Notes: generated by a model not told the origin, from the letters alone. DNA of 64,000 nt from Lachnospiraceae bacterium oral taxon 500 (GCA_002999035.1 CP027241.1:437001-501000); one strand, 5' to 3'. Counted from the stretch's first letter, positions 31,064-40,081 are shown. Numbers and translations are program-made.

Positions 31064-31324
31064 ATGGCACAGACCAGCATAAATATCCGCATGGATGAGG
31101 AACTAAAGAAGCAGTTTGACGCATTTTGTACCGAAATCGGAATGAACATGACCACTGCATTTTGTATATTTGCAAAAAAAGCAGTAAGGGAAAGAAGAAT
31201 ACCGTTTGAAATCTCTGCCGACCCTTTTTATTCCGAAACAAATATGGCAAGATTAAAAGAGTCTATCAGACAAGTTGAAGCCGGTGAAAAATCTTTAACC
31301 GAACATGAATTGATTGATGTATAA
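31064..31324 (+). CDS. RelB/DinJ-family antitoxin, apparently without its toxin
   Basis: 86 residues. The N-terminal TSINIRMDEELKKQFDAFC is the ribbon-helix-helix of RelB/DinJ antitoxins, and GMNMTTAFCIFAKKAVRERRIPFEI continues the family pattern. The C-terminal part should wrap a YafQ/RelE toxin, yet the next gene, ten bases downstream, is a peptidase. A solitary DinJ may serve as a regulator or protect against related toxins elsewhere. Strong promoter with operator and ribosome site AAAGGAG. Confidence 0.88.
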   Translation: MAQTSINIRMDEELKKQFDAFCTEIGMNMTTAFCIFAKKAVRERRIPFEISADPFYSETNMARLKESIRQVEAGEKSLTEHELIDV

Positions 31325-31334
31325 GGAGCATAAT

Positions 31335-32414
31335 ATGTATAAACAACGAATGAATCATGTATTAACCAAAATGCAGGAGCAAGGGCTGACTCAGCTGTTA
31401 ATCAGCGAACCGTCCTCGGTCTTTTATTTAACCGGTGTTCGGATTGAACCGGGCGAACGCTTTATGGGGCTTTTGCTGCGCAGTGAAAAAGCGCCTGTCT
31501 TTTTTATCCACCGCCTGTTTCCAGTTACGCCGCAGGGGATTGCTGTTGTCGGCTTTGCCGATGCCGATGATTACTTATCCTTAGTTGCTGCGGAAACCGA
31601 CCGGCAAAAGCCGCTGGGAATTGATAAGCATTTGTTTGCCGGATTTTTAATCGGTCTGATGGAACGAAAAGCCGCTTCCGCTTATGTCAACGGCTCGCCC
31701 TGCGTTGACCTGGTTCGGGCGGTAAAAACAGCCGATGAACTGCAAAAGCTGCGGATCGCCTCGGAGCTGAACGATAAAACCATCGAAATCGCCAAAAACT
31801 CGCTGCGCATCGGCATGACCGAAAAGGAATTGGAGCAGATTATCCTGCAAACCTACAAGGACTTAGGTGCGGACGACATCAGTTTTCCGCCGATTGTGGC
31901 TTTCCATGAAAATGCCGCCGACCCGCACCACGAAAACAGTAATCGCCGCCTGAAAGCCGGCGATATGGTGCTGCTGGATATCGGCTGCAAAAAAGATGAA
32001 TACTGTTCGGATATGACCCGAACTTTCTTTACCCAAGAACCAACCGCTGACGAAAGGCGGGTCTATGAACTGGTGCGGCAGGCTAACGCCGCGGCTGAAA
32101 ATTATATCCGGCCGGGTATGCGGCTGTGCGATATTGACGAAGCAGCGCGCTCGGTTATCCGCGCCGGCGGACATGACCGGGAGTTTACTCACCGGCTCGG
32201 CCATTTTATCGGCATGGATACGCATGAATACGGTGATGTTTCCGCCGCTTATGATTGGCCGGTTCAGCCCGGCATGGTCTTTTCGATCGAGCCCGGTATT
32301 TACCTAGCCGGTCAATTCGGTGTGCGGATTGAAGATTTGATTATTGTAACCGAAACCGGCTGCGAAGTCATCAACCATGTACCCAAAGAAATTACGGTAG
32401 TCAGCTTAAATTAA
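31335..32414 (+). CDS. M24-family Xaa-Pro aminopeptidase
   Basis: 359 residues from the ATG at 31335, with AAGGAG overlapping the antitoxin's stop codon. The N-terminal creatinase-like domain precedes the pita-bread catalytic domain. The five metal ligands are present: the two Asp in LLDIGCKKDEYCSDMTRT, His in RLGHFIGMD, Glu in SIEPGIY and Glu in VRIEDL. It cleaves N-terminal residues before proline in the cytoplasm. It shares a transcript with the DinJ-like gene in the position where a toxin is normally found. A strong bidirectional terminator follows. Confidence 0.92.
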   Translation: MYKQRMNHVLTKMQEQGLTQLLISEPSSVFYLTGVRIEPGERFMGLLLRSEKAPVFFIHRLFPVTPQGIAVVGFADADDYLSLVAAETDRQKPLGIDKHLFAGFLIGLMERKAASAYVNGSPCVDLVRAVKTADELQKLRIASELNDKTIEIAKNSLRIGMTEKELEQIILQTYKDLGADDISFPPIVAFHENAADPHHENSNRRLKAGDMVLLDIGCKKDEYCSDMTRTFFTQEPTADERRVYELVRQANAAAENYIRPGMRLCDIDEAARSVIRAGGHDREFTHRLGHFIGMDTHEYGDVSAAYDWPVQPGMVFSIEPGIYLAGQFGVRIEDLIIVTETGCEVINHVPKEITVVSLN

Positions 32415-32518
32415 ATTATAAAAACGCGACCTCCTATCATTTTGCCCGCCGATTGAGTATTGGTAACAGGCCGCCTTTGGAAGTGAAACTGCCGCCAGAT
32501 GAAGCCAAGCGAAAAGTC

Positions 32519-32571
32519 GCCGCCGGCATCAAAGTCTTTTTCTCTTTGATGCCGGCGGCGCTGTTTTTTTC
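32519..32571. terminator. Strong terminator between convergent genes
   Basis: A perfect 16-bp stem (GCCGCCGGCATCAAAG with its complement at 32544-32559), nine-base loop, then seven T. TTTT on the minus side also allows use by pyrI. Confidence 0.92.
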
Positions 32572-32655
32572 TCCGGCGGGAATCGGCTTGCAGACAAACA
32601 GCTTTGAGCCGCTTGAAGTTCAATCGAACTAAATCCCTTTTCCTACCGCACCGCC

Positions 32656-33078
32656 TTACCGTCCGGTATACTCGGCGTCACAATAAGCGCAGCGATAAAC
32701 TTTTTTCTCCCGATCGGCCAGCCAAAAGGTCTGGACAATCTCCTGCTCAACCGAAGTAATGCAGCGCGGGTTTTTACAGGAAATCACATTTTTCAGCTGC
32801 GCCGGCAAGGACAAATGCACCTTGCTCTCAAGCTGCCCGTTTTTAATCCGGTTAACAGTAATATTGCTGTCGATATAACCGAGGATATCAAAATCCAAGG
32901 GAATATCCTCATCAATCTTAATAATATCCTTCTTTCCGTATTTGGTGCTGCTGACATGCTGAATGACCGCCACTGTGCAGGTCAGCTTATCCAGTCCCAA
33001 GAGTTTATAAATCCGCATACTTAATCCCGCTTTGATATGATCGAGCACAATCCCGTTATTTACGCCATCTACGTTCAT
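32656..33078 (-). CDS. pyrI: Aspartate carbamoyltransferase regulatory chain
   Basis: 140 residues. Of two adjacent ATG codons the second (33078) has the better distance from AGGAGG. The N-terminal domain (GIVLDHIKAG) binds nucleotide effectors, and the C-terminal zinc domain has C-x5-C (SCKNPRC) and CAYC, the four Cys of PyrI. It binds PyrB and gives allosteric control by CTP/ATP. It follows pyrB, but a family A repeat lies between the two, so read-through might be affected. Confidence 0.93.
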   Translation of the reverse strand: MNVDGVNNGIVLDHIKAGLSMRIYKLLGLDKLTCTVAVIQHVSSTKYGKKDIIKIDEDIPLDFDILGYIDSNITVNRIKNGQLESKVHLSLPAQLKNVISCKNPRCITSVEQEIVQTFWLADREKKVYRCAYCDAEYTGR

Positions 33079-33110
33079 CATTTCCTCCTAATCTTTTGTT
33101 TTTCTATTTA

Positions 33111-33225
33111 CTCAACTTTCCCATATTCGTCAAAACAGTCTTTTTTAGGTAGACCGCCCACCCGGGCAGACAGTCTGCCCCAGTCAAAAGCTTCGCTTTT
33201 TACCCGGGCGGTCTGCTCCCCTACT
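33111..33225 (-). repeat. Family A palindromic repeat, copy A4, between pyrB and pyrI
   Basis: On the minus strand: AAAAAGCGAAGCTTTTGAC hairpin, two CCCGGGT-type blocks, CTAAAAAAGACTGTTTTGAC, then ATGGGAAAGTTGAG. The end toward pyrB is degenerate. It separates two genes expected to be co-transcribed. Confidence 0.8.
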
Positions 33226-33246
33226 CTTTTGGTTTTGGCAAATTGC

Positions 33247-34173
33247 TTATTCTGCTTTTATCCCCAAAAGCAGCAATATCAGTGCCATTCGGATGTGTTT
33301 GCCACATAATGCCTGGAAGAAATAGCAGGCCCGTTCATCGTCGTCCACTTCTACCGAAATCTCATTAACCCTTGGCAGCGGGTGCATAATCGTCAAATCC
33401 TGTTTAGCCGTTTCCAGCTTGGCTAAGTCTAAAATATAGCTGTCTTTTAACCGGATGTAGTCCGCTTCATTGAAAAATCTTTCCCGCTGTACCCTTGTCA
33501 TATACAGCACATCTAGCTGCGGCATGGCCTCCTCTAATTTTTCCACTTCCTGCCATGAAACGCCGGCTTTATTCATGGCGTCCTTGATATAATCCGGCAC
33601 CTGCAGCTCGACCGGCGAAATCAGCACAAAACGAATATTCTCATAGCGGAGCATGGCCTCAATCAGCGAATGAACTGTCCGGCCAAACTTAAGGTCACCG
33701 CAGACACCGATTGTCATATCGCTTAATCTTCCCTTTTTCCGCTTAATTGTCAAAAGATCAGTCAGGGTTTGAGTCGGGTGAAAATGCCCGCCGTCGCCGG
33801 CATTGATAATCGGCACCGTTGTCCTTTGCGCCCCCACAATCGGCGCGCCTTCTTTGGGATGGCGCATGGCAATGATATCGGCGTAACAGCCCACGGTTCG
33901 AATCGTATCACTGACACTCTCGCCCTTGGCCGCCGAGCTCGAATTGGCAGAAGAAAAGCCAATCACATTACCGCCAAGCTCAAGCATTGCTGCTTCAAAG
34001 CTGAGGCGAGTTCTGGTACTGGCTTCGAAAAAAAGAGTCGCTAATTTTTTGTGTGCACATAAATTTTGATATTTTTGGGGATTTTGGACGATGTCATCAG
34101 CGGTGACAATAAGATCATCGATTTCTTGCGTTGACAGGTCGGTGATATTGATGAGGTTCCTGACTTTTTCCAT
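33247..34173 (-). CDS. pyrB: Aspartate carbamoyltransferase catalytic chain
   Basis: 308 residues. It joins carbamoyl phosphate and aspartate in pyrimidine synthesis. STRTRLSFE is the carbamoyl-phosphate loop, HPTQTLTDL and MHPLPR complete the active site. The start has AAGAGGAG upstream. pyrI follows 168 bases downstream across a repeat. The leader is about 180 bases, and its promoter overlaps the terminator of the chemoreceptor gene. I see no clear PyrR-binding stem. Confidence 0.95.
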   Translation of the reverse strand: MEKVRNLINITDLSTQEIDDLIVTADDIVQNPQKYQNLCAHKKLATLFFEASTRTRLSFEAAMLELGGNVIGFSSANSSSAAKGESVSDTIRTVGCYADIIAMRHPKEGAPIVGAQRTTVPIINAGDGGHFHPTQTLTDLLTIKRKKGRLSDMTIGVCGDLKFGRTVHSLIEAMLRYENIRFVLISPVELQVPDYIKDAMNKAGVSWQEVEKLEEAMPQLDVLYMTRVQRERFFNEADYIRLKDSYILDLAKLETAKQDLTIMHPLPRVNEISVEVDDDERACYFFQALCGKHIRMALILLLLGIKAE

Positions 34174-34323
34174 TCTTTTTCTCCTCTTAGTCGGTTATCT
34201 TACCGTAAATTTATCTTTTTAAGCCTTGATGGCCCTAGGTCGATAGCTGCGAAAGCGCATAAGAAGGAAACGCTGCCGCACCGGCCATGTGCCGGGCTTC
34301 AAAAGTCAAATGAAGTGACTGGC

Positions 34324-34359
34324 AAAAAATTGAGATAATACCTAAAGGCATTATCTCAA
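34324..34359 (-). terminator. Terminator of the chemoreceptor gene, overlapping the pyrB promoter
   Basis: A perfect TTGAGATAAT/ATTATCTCAA stem with an inner CC/GG, then six T on the minus strand. Its first base is also the last base of the pyrB -10 box. Confidence 0.85.
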
Positions 34360-34386
34360 TTATAAGGATATCTTTTTAATTGTCAA
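34359..34386 (-). promoter_or_regulatory. pyrB promoter
   Basis: TTGACA (34381-34386), 16-bp spacer, TATAAT (34359-34364). The expected start (about 34352) lies within the 5' arm of the hairpin, so transcripts from here would lack a full stem and escape termination. Confidence 0.8.
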
Positions 34387-34409
34387 TAAAAATTTTTTCA
34401 AATTTTTAC

Positions 34410-36422
34410 TTACAGCTTAAACTCGCTGCTAATCCGCTCTAAATCTTCACCCAACTCCAACAAGGCTTCGCTTTCGGTTGCAATCATCAGGAAGGTATCG
34501 TTTTGTTCCTGCATGGACGCCGAAATTTCTTGGGTACTGGCCGCATTTTCTTCGGTCAGCGCAGCAATATTACTCATCGAGCTGGACACCTTTTCTCTGG
34601 CCTCATTGATCCTTTCGTTGGCAGTAAAGATTTTTTCAATCGTATTCCTTAAATGCTCCAGCGCGTCAGAAATTCCTTCAAACTTCTCCGACATGCCGGC
34701 AACATTGACCGATTGTTCTTCCACCACCCGGTTTGACTCAATAATCTGGGAAACCGCATACTGAGTTCTCTCGGCCAGCGTCACCACTGACTTACGAATC
34801 TGCTCGGTCGATAAATTAGAGCTTTCCGCCAATTTTCGAATTTCCTCAGCTACCACCGCGAAACCGCGACCGCTTTCGCCGGCCCGGGCAGCCTCAATGG
34901 CTGCATTTAAAGCCAGCAAATTAATCTGATCGGAAATCGACTTAATCGTATCACCCGCCAAATTGATTTCATCAACACTCTGCTCCGTATTTTTAATGGC
35001 TTCCTGAATTTTCGCCGAAATTTCAGTATTTTGTTTGGTTGAATCAATCAGCGACTGAAGCTGGCTCTTACCCTCGACCTGTAAGAGATCGACCCGGTCA
35101 GAGGCACCAATCATTTCTTTCATCTGCACGGTATTGTTTTCCATTTGCTCGCCCATATGGCTAAGCTCAGCTACACCGTCCTGAACGTCGCTGGCCTGAG
35201 CAGTTGCACCCTGCGCAATTTCATCCACCGTCCGGGTAATATCCGTTGCCATTGCACTGGCGGAATTGCAGCTCTGGCTGAAGTCCTTGGACGAAGATGT
35301 CAGCTTATCAATCGAGGAATGAATCTGCTGCACCAAGCCGGTAATATTCTGACGGAGCGACTGAATCGCCCGATAAATATCACCAAACTCATTTTGCCGG
35401 TTCGAATAATCATGCGGCAGTTCTTTGCCGATTTCCAGCCGAGCCAACTGCTCAATATTTGCTCTGGCATCATTCAGCGCTTTTATCAGCGGCCGGGTCA
35501 AAACGAAATGCAGCAGAATGCTCAACAGTACGATAACAACTAAAGCAAACAAAGCCATAAGCAAGGCCAAATCAGTTTGCGGCTTCATAATTTCAGAACT
35601 ATTGACTGAAATCAGCACTGTCCAGTCTTTAACTTTCATATTGTAAAAACCGGCCAGCTTATTATTACCTAAAAAAGAGTATTCTCCGGCCCCTGTTGTT
35701 TGGGTTAGGATTTTTGTTGTATAAAAATCCGCCAATTTCTGATAGCTGGAGTCTTGCGCCGCTTTTTCCAGAATATTCAACTTTTCTTCCACTAATTTCG
35801 CATTGGTGTGCCCGATGACTTGACCGCTCTTATCATAAATGGAAGCAATTCCGCTCTCGCCCCAGGAAAACTCCGCACAGATATTGCTGATAAAATCAGC
35901 GCTTTTTACTGCCCCAAAGATGCCGACCATTTTATCATTTTGATAAATCGGAGTAGATATAACAATAATGTTTCTCCCGGTCATCTTATCAACCAAAATA
36001 TCCGACATAAAAGTTTTACCGGTCATGCTTTCTTTAAAATACTCCCTGTCCGAAGCGTCAAAATCTTCCTGACCCTTGGTAAATTTTTTGCCCTCACCTT
36101 TAAGCGTTGAGATAAAAAACTCAACATAGCCTAAACGACTGGCCTGTTTTTGCATATACTCCGATTTCTCCGTAAAAGAATAGTTTGATTGCGTCAGAAT
36201 CGGGTTAGCCGCCAATGTCTCCACAATTTTTCCTTCGGCTGTCAGTTTATCATCAACTGCCCGGGCAACTTCCTTCGTTAGACTTAAAACTTCATCTTCA
36301 ACCATTTTTTTCAAGATTCGGGACCCAAAAATACTACTTAATGCCACCAGCAAGCCGCAAGCGATCACAATCCCTGCAACCATTCCAAACGCTACCCGTA
36401 TGCCTATTGATTTGTTTTTCAT
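34410..36422 (-). CDS. Methyl-accepting chemotaxis protein
   Basis: 670 residues. A membrane helix at about 7-30, an extracellular double-Cache-type sensor domain (about 35-280, with [15 protein letters not shown] near its end), a second helix (about 285-310), a HAMP linker and a long cytoplasmic coiled coil. The signalling tip [25 protein letters not shown] is split here as [17 protein letters not shown] and [16 protein letters not shown]. It implies a motile or chemosensory cell, though no che or fla genes are in the window. The ligand cannot be deduced; Cache domains often bind amino or organic acids. Confidence 0.93.
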   Translation of the reverse strand: MKNKSIGIRVAFGMVAGIVIACGLLVALSSIFGSRILKKMVEDEVLSLTKEVARAVDDKLTAEGKIVETLAANPILTQSNYSFTEKSEYMQKQASRLGYVEFFISTLKGEGKKFTKGQEDFDASDREYFKESMTGKTFMSDILVDKMTGRNIIVISTPIYQNDKMVGIFGAVKSADFISNICAEFSWGESGIASIYDKSGQVIGHTNAKLVEEKLNILEKAAQDSSYQKLADFYTTKILTQTTGAGEYSFLGNNKLAGFYNMKVKDWTVLISVNSSEIMKPQTDLALLMALFALVVIVLLSILLHFVLTRPLIKALNDARANIEQLARLEIGKELPHDYSNRQNEFGDIYRAIQSLRQNITGLVQQIHSSIDKLTSSSKDFSQSCNSASAMATDITRTVDEIAQGATAQASDVQDGVAELSHMGEQMENNTVQMKEMIGASDRVDLLQVEGKSQLQSLIDSTKQNTEISAKIQEAIKNTEQSVDEINLAGDTIKSISDQINLLALNAAIEAARAGESGRGFAVVAEEIRKLAESSNLSTEQIRKSVVTLAERTQYAVSQIIESNRVVEEQSVNVAGMSEKFEGISDALEHLRNTIEKIFTANERINEAREKVSSSMSNIAALTEENAASTQEISASMQEQNDTFLMIATESEALLELGEDLERISSEFKL

Positions 36423-36518
36423 TTTTTCCCTTTCCGATGACTCCTGTCATTCTTATTTGGTTGAACCGGTTTCTTCTTTGTTTATAAAAAGCTACCTTAC
36501 CGCCGGTAAAATGAACAG

Positions 36519-36553
36519 AAAAAGGCATTCCCCATCTTTGGTGAGAATGCCTT
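36519..36553 (-). terminator. Intrinsic terminator after rpsD
   Basis: Minus-strand AAGGCATTC/GAATGCCTT stem followed by TTTTTC. Confidence 0.85.
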
Positions 36554-36566
36554 AGCCTTTGCTGTC

Positions 36567-37166
36567 TTATACGAACTTGGAATAATACTCGACGATCAGG
36601 TGATCGGCAATCTCAATCGGAATCTCTTCTCTTTCCGGATTGCGAATCAGCGTCGTTGCATAATTTTCCTCATCCTTAGATAAGTACGGATACGATCCAG
36701 CCGTGCCTAAGAAATTATCCTTAAACAACTGGATGCTTTGCGACTTTTCCGTTAAAGCAATGACATCACCCGGCAGTACCGCATAAGACGGAATATTAAT
36801 TCTCTTGCCATTAACCAGAATATGGCCATGTCCGACCATTTGTCTGGCCTGACGAATACTGGTTGCATAACCGCTCCGATATACTAAGTTATCGAGGCGT
36901 GTTTCCAGCATCCGAACCAGTGCCGTACCGGTGATTTGTTCATCCTTCATCGCTCTTAAAAAGTAACGATAGAACTGTTTTTCCATAACTTCGTAATAAC
37001 CGCGAAGTCTTTGCTTTTCCAATAATTGAATCCCGTATTCGGAGAGCTTCTTGCGATCTCTCGCCTGACCGGCTTTTTCTGCACGCTTCATCGCTTTCGG
37101 ATGACCACATACATTTAAGTTCAGTCTACGACATTTCTTAAATCTTGGTTCTCTCATTCTTGCCAT
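36567..37166 (-). CDS. rpsD: 30S ribosomal protein S4
   Basis: 199 residues from the ATG at 37166 (GAGGAG upstream), giving the normal S4 start MARMREPRFKKCRRLN. The open frame extends 43 codons further upstream, but that part is encoded by repeat B1 and is not S4-like. The S4 RNA-binding domain (TRLDNLVYRSGYATSIRQAR, then HGHILVNGKRINIPSY) is intact. S4 starts 30S assembly. The gene stands alone instead of in the rpsM-rpsK-rpsD-rpoA cluster and has its own terminator. Confidence 0.96.
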   Translation of the reverse strand: MARMREPRFKKCRRLNLNVCGHPKAMKRAEKAGQARDRKKLSEYGIQLLEKQRLRGYYEVMEKQFYRYFLRAMKDEQITGTALVRMLETRLDNLVYRSGYATSIRQARQMVGHGHILVNGKRINIPSYAVLPGDVIALTEKSQSIQLFKDNFLGTAGSYPYLSKDEENYATTLIRNPEREEIPIEIADHLIVEYYSKFV

Positions 37167-37196
37167 CTTTATTTTCTCCTCACATAAATTGCGTAA

Positions 37197-37344
37197 CAGT
37201 CCAGGTAAGCGGATATTTATAATTGATATACTTTTGGAGAGTTCGCTCTTCAGATGTATATCAATTATAAATATCCATTTACTTAACGCCCACACTCATA
37301 ATTCGTTGGTATTTCAACGAATTATGAGTGACTTACCTGAACTG
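37197..37344 (+). repeat. Family B palindromic repeat, full copy B1
   Basis: Ends CAGTCCAGGTAA and TTACCTGAACTG enclose hairpin 1 (GGATATTTATAATTGATATA with its complement) and hairpin 2 (CTCATAATTCGTTG...CAACGAATTATGAG). It starts 30 bp upstream of rpsD. Confidence 0.88.
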
Positions 37345-37450
37345 GAACTAAATTGTAGCCATTTCGGCGTATCTATCGAAACAAAAGACAGTGCCGAAAC
37401 GCTCCTTCTGTGCCGCGATAATTTATGCCTAATAGTCCTTAGCAGGCTGA

Positions 37451-37828
37451 TTATTTCAAAGTTACCTTCGCGCCGACTGCTTCCAGCTTCGTCTTGATCT
37501 CTTCCGCTTCTTCCTTGGTAGCGCCTTCCTTAACCATCTTCGGAGCACCGTCAACTAATTCTTTTGCTTCCTTAAGGCCCAAACCGGTGATACCGCGAAC
37601 TTCTTTGATAACCTTAATCTTTTCTGCGCCGGCATCGGTCAATTCAACGTCAAACTCGGTCTTTTCTTCAGCGGCCGGAGCAGCTGCGCCAGCACCGGCT
37701 GCTACTACAACACCAGCTGCTGCCGATACGCCGAACTCTTTCTCGGCTGCTTCTACCAATTCATTCAATTCCAATACAGACAATTCCTTTACTGCCTCTA
37801 AAATCTCTGCTACTGTTAATTTAGCCAT
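37451..37828 (-). CDS. rplL: 50S ribosomal protein L7/L12
   Basis: 125 residues. The N-terminal dimer domain ([21 protein letters not shown]), an Ala/Gly-rich hinge (about 38-54) and the factor-binding C-terminal domain ([16 protein letters not shown], ending AKVTLK) are all present. It recruits translation GTPases as the stalk of the ribosome. It follows rplJ by 60 bases. rpoB, the usual next gene, is absent; family B repeat B1 and rpsD follow instead. Confidence 0.97.
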   Translation of the reverse strand: MAKLTVAEILEAVKELSVLELNELVEAAEKEFGVSAAAGVVVAAGAGAAAPAAEEKTEFDVELTDAGAEKIKVIKEVRGITGLGLKEAKELVDGAPKMVKEGATKEEAEEIKTKLEAVGAKVTLK

Positions 37829-37888
37829 TCTTATTTCCTCCGATTAAACTTTTACTTTCTGATTTCTTTGGTTTCTTTGTTTTTGTTC

Positions 37889-38431
37889 TTATTCCGCTTC
37901 TGCCGGTGCTGCCACAGCTAATTCGCCGGCCGTAGCCACTCCCTGCTCCGCTGCCTTGTCGGCAACTGCTTTGACCACCCGGGCAAAGCTTGCCATCGGT
38001 GACTGGAAGCTACCCAAGAGTTTGGACAGTAATTCGTTCTTGCCCGGAATCGATGCAATCTTAGTAATTCCGGCTGCATCATAATAGGTTCCGTCGACAA
38101 CGCCCGCTTTAAATTCGAGTTTCGGCATGGTCTTGGTTGCTTCTTTCAGAATACGCGCTCCCGCGGTTGCATCCTCATAGCTGATAGCAACAGCGCTCGG
38201 ACCTTCCAAATGAGAGTCCAGTTGAGCGAAATCGGTTCCTTCAAAGGCAAAACGCATCATTGTATTTTTAAATACCCGGTACGTTACATTTGCTTCTCTC
38301 AGGTTTTTCCGAAGCTGCGTATCCTGTGCAACGGTCAAGCCGCGATAATCAACCAGAACGACCGAAGACGCACCCTGCAGATGCTCTTTAATGCCATTGA
38401 TCACTGCTTGCTTTTGTTCTACTTTTGGCAC
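37889..38431 (-). CDS. rplJ: 50S ribosomal protein L10
   Basis: 180 residues, GTG start with GGAGG ten bases upstream. The typical opening MPKVEQKQAVINGIKEHL and VDYRGLTVAQDTQLRKNLRE are present; the C-terminal helix that binds L7/L12 dimers ends in an Ala/Glu-rich tail. It anchors the ribosomal stalk and represses its own operon by binding the leader RNA. rplK and rplA, usually upstream, are not here. Confidence 0.97.
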   Translation of the reverse strand: MPKVEQKQAVINGIKEHLQGASSVVLVDYRGLTVAQDTQLRKNLREANVTYRVFKNTMMRFAFEGTDFAQLDSHLEGPSAVAISYEDATAGARILKEATKTMPKLEFKAGVVDGTYYDAAGITKIASIPGKNELLSKLLGSFQSPMASFARVVKAVADKAAEQGVATAGELAVAAPAEAE

Positions 38432-38445
38432 AGTACTACCTCCTT

Positions 38446-38588
38446 ATAATAAAAAACTCTTTGCCAAAAACAAAGAGATTACACGTCTTAACAAGAGAGA
38501 GCTTACTCTCCCGCCTTTCTATGTAGCCTCGGCAGGTTGATTTACGTTGTGCTCACGCACCTGCTGTCTTTGGTCAATTTTTTCACGG
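38446..38588 (-). ncRNA. Ribosomal protein L10 leader RNA
   Basis: The leader has the L10-leader signature: AGACAGCAGGTGC, a short hairpin, then CCTGCCGAGG, forming the kink-turn that L10-(L12)4 binds. A terminator-like hairpin follows just before the rplJ ribosome site. Confidence 0.85.
38451..38477 (-). terminator. Attenuator hairpin before rplJ
   Basis: A perfect CTCTTTG/CAAAGAG stem with a T run directly after it, ending a few bases before the rplJ ribosome site. It probably ends transcription when L10 occupies the leader. Confidence 0.75.
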
Positions 38589-38593
38589 CTATT

Positions 38594-38622
38594 ATCATAA
38601 CAAAGGATTGATGGTTTGTCAA
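38594..38622 (-). promoter_or_regulatory. rplJL promoter
   Basis: TTGACA (38617-38622), 17-bp spacer, TATGAT (38594-38599). Confidence 0.85.
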
Positions 38623-38665
38623 GGGGAGAATAAAAATTTGTAGAAATTGTTTGGCGCGGGTTATT

Positions 38666-39877
38666 TTACCCCTCCAGCAAAAACTCCATAATATTCTGCT
38701 GGCGGATGCCGCTTCGATTGACGCGCAGGAGCGTATCAGCCGAGAGCACCAGCTTTTCATAATTATCCGCAATCGCCTCCAGCGGCGCAAACTCCCGATC
38801 GATATTCTCCGGCGTCAGGATATAGCAAACCTGAATATAAAGGCGTTCGTCCGACCGGTCAGCTACAAAGTCCACTTCCGCCGCATCCTGTTTTCCGATT
38901 TTGACCGAAAAGCCCCGGCGCAGAAGCTCCATAAAGACGATATTTTCCAGCACACCCGCTATATCATTATCCCGATAGCCCATGACGGCATGGCGCAGCC
39001 CAATGTCAGCCAGATAATATTTTTCCTGCGTTTCTAATATCCGCTTGCCCTTAATGTCAAAGCGTGCTGCCTTATGGATCAAAAAGGCACTTTCCAAAGC
39101 CTTCAAATAATTATAAACCGTTTCCGTACTGAGCTTTCGCCCCTGGCTTTTCAAAAAATCAGAAATTGTCTTGGCCGAAAAAGTATTGCCGATATTGTCC
39201 ATCAGATAAAATACAATTCTTTCCAGCAGCTCCGTATCCCTGATTTTATGGCGAGCAACCACATCTTTAAGCAGCACCGAATTGTAAATATCGTTGAGAT
39301 ACTGCATAATCCGGCTTTCTTCCCATTTAATCTGATGAATCCCGGGCAGCCCGCCAAAGTGCACGAAATGAGAAAATTGCTCCTGCCGTGTCAGTTTGGC
39401 CTCGACCTCGTTCCCAGCGGCAAAATCCAAATATTCTTTAAAGTCCAGCGGATAGACTCGAATTTCCACATAACGCCCCGCCAGCAAAGTAGCCAGCTCC
39501 CCGGAAAGCAACCGGGCATTGGAACCAGTCACATAAATATCACAGTCAAAATCAACCCGCAAGGAGTTCACTACCCGTTCCCAGCCATCTACTTCCTGTA
39601 TTTCATCGAGCAAAATATAAAGCCGGCCTTGGGCCTGCTCCGCTCTATCCGCAATTTCCGCATACAGTGCCTGATAGTTTCTCAGCGCTTCATAGCGCAA
39701 AGATTCAAAGTTGATAAAAATTATGTTTTGGTCATTTACGCTGCGTGCCAAAAGTTCCTGCCGTGTCAGTTCCAACAGACTGCTCTTGCCGCTGCGCCGC
39801 ATACCCGTAATAATTTTGACCACCGGTTTATCCATAAAATCTCGAACCGGCTGCATATATCGTTCCCGTACAATCAT
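38666..39877 (-). CDS. DUF4143-type AAA ATPase (AAA_14)
   Basis: 403 residues; the second of two close ATG codons fits the GGAGG spacing best. The N-terminal ATPase has Walker A GMRRSGKSS, Walker B YILLDEIQEV and VTGSNARLL as sensor. A winged-helix-like stretch follows (TISDFLKSQGRKLSTETVYNYL, quoted as TISDFLKSQGRK and STETVYNYL), then the DUF4143 domain with nuclease-like spacing (DAAEVDFVADR, YIQVCYIL). These proteins are common, often multicopy and poorly understood; links to toxin-antitoxin or defence functions have been suggested but are unproven. A 40-bp-period repeat array lies over and upstream of its promoter. Confidence 0.88.
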   Translation of the reverse strand: MIVRERYMQPVRDFMDKPVVKIITGMRRSGKSSLLELTRQELLARSVNDQNIIFINFESLRYEALRNYQALYAEIADRAEQAQGRLYILLDEIQEVDGWERVVNSLRVDFDCDIYVTGSNARLLSGELATLLAGRYVEIRVYPLDFKEYLDFAAGNEVEAKLTRQEQFSHFVHFGGLPGIHQIKWEESRIMQYLNDIYNSVLLKDVVARHKIRDTELLERIVFYLMDNIGNTFSAKTISDFLKSQGRKLSTETVYNYLKALESAFLIHKAARFDIKGKRILETQEKYYLADIGLRHAVMGYRDNDIAGVLENIVFMELLRRGFSVKIGKQDAAEVDFVADRSDERLYIQVCYILTPENIDREFAPLEAIADNYEKLVLSADTLLRVNRSGIRQQNIMEFLLEG

Positions 39878-40052
39878 AAGCATTTCCTCCCTTTGTTTTA
39901 AAAAATTTGCTATGTCAATATTCCGGTCTTTTCCGACTTGCTTCCTTCTCCCTGTTCTTGAACGTTTTTATCTCCTGATTTTCCAAAGCTTCGCTTACAG
40001 ACCCATTCCGCCTTATAGAAAACACGCCATATTCACACTTTTTCTCAGTAAT

Positions 40053-40081
40053 AGTATAACACAAAAATAAAAAAACAACAA
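40053..40081 (-). promoter_or_regulatory. Promoter of the DUF4143 ATPase gene
   Basis: TTGTTG (40076-40081), 17-bp spacer, TATACT (40053-40058) on the minus strand. The -35 box lies inside the inverted repeat of the adjacent operator array. Confidence 0.65.

Noticed and set aside
32411-32623. 70-codon minus-strand frame over the terminator
   Set aside because: It spans a strong bidirectional terminator hairpin; no ribosome site.
34174-34352. PyrR-binding attenuator in the pyrB leader
   Set aside because: I could not find the conserved PyrR-binding loop or an antiterminator/terminator pair downstream of the predicted start.
37167-37295. 43-codon N-terminal extension of S4
   Set aside because: It is encoded by repeat B1; the normal S4 start with a GAGGAG ribosome site is at 37166.
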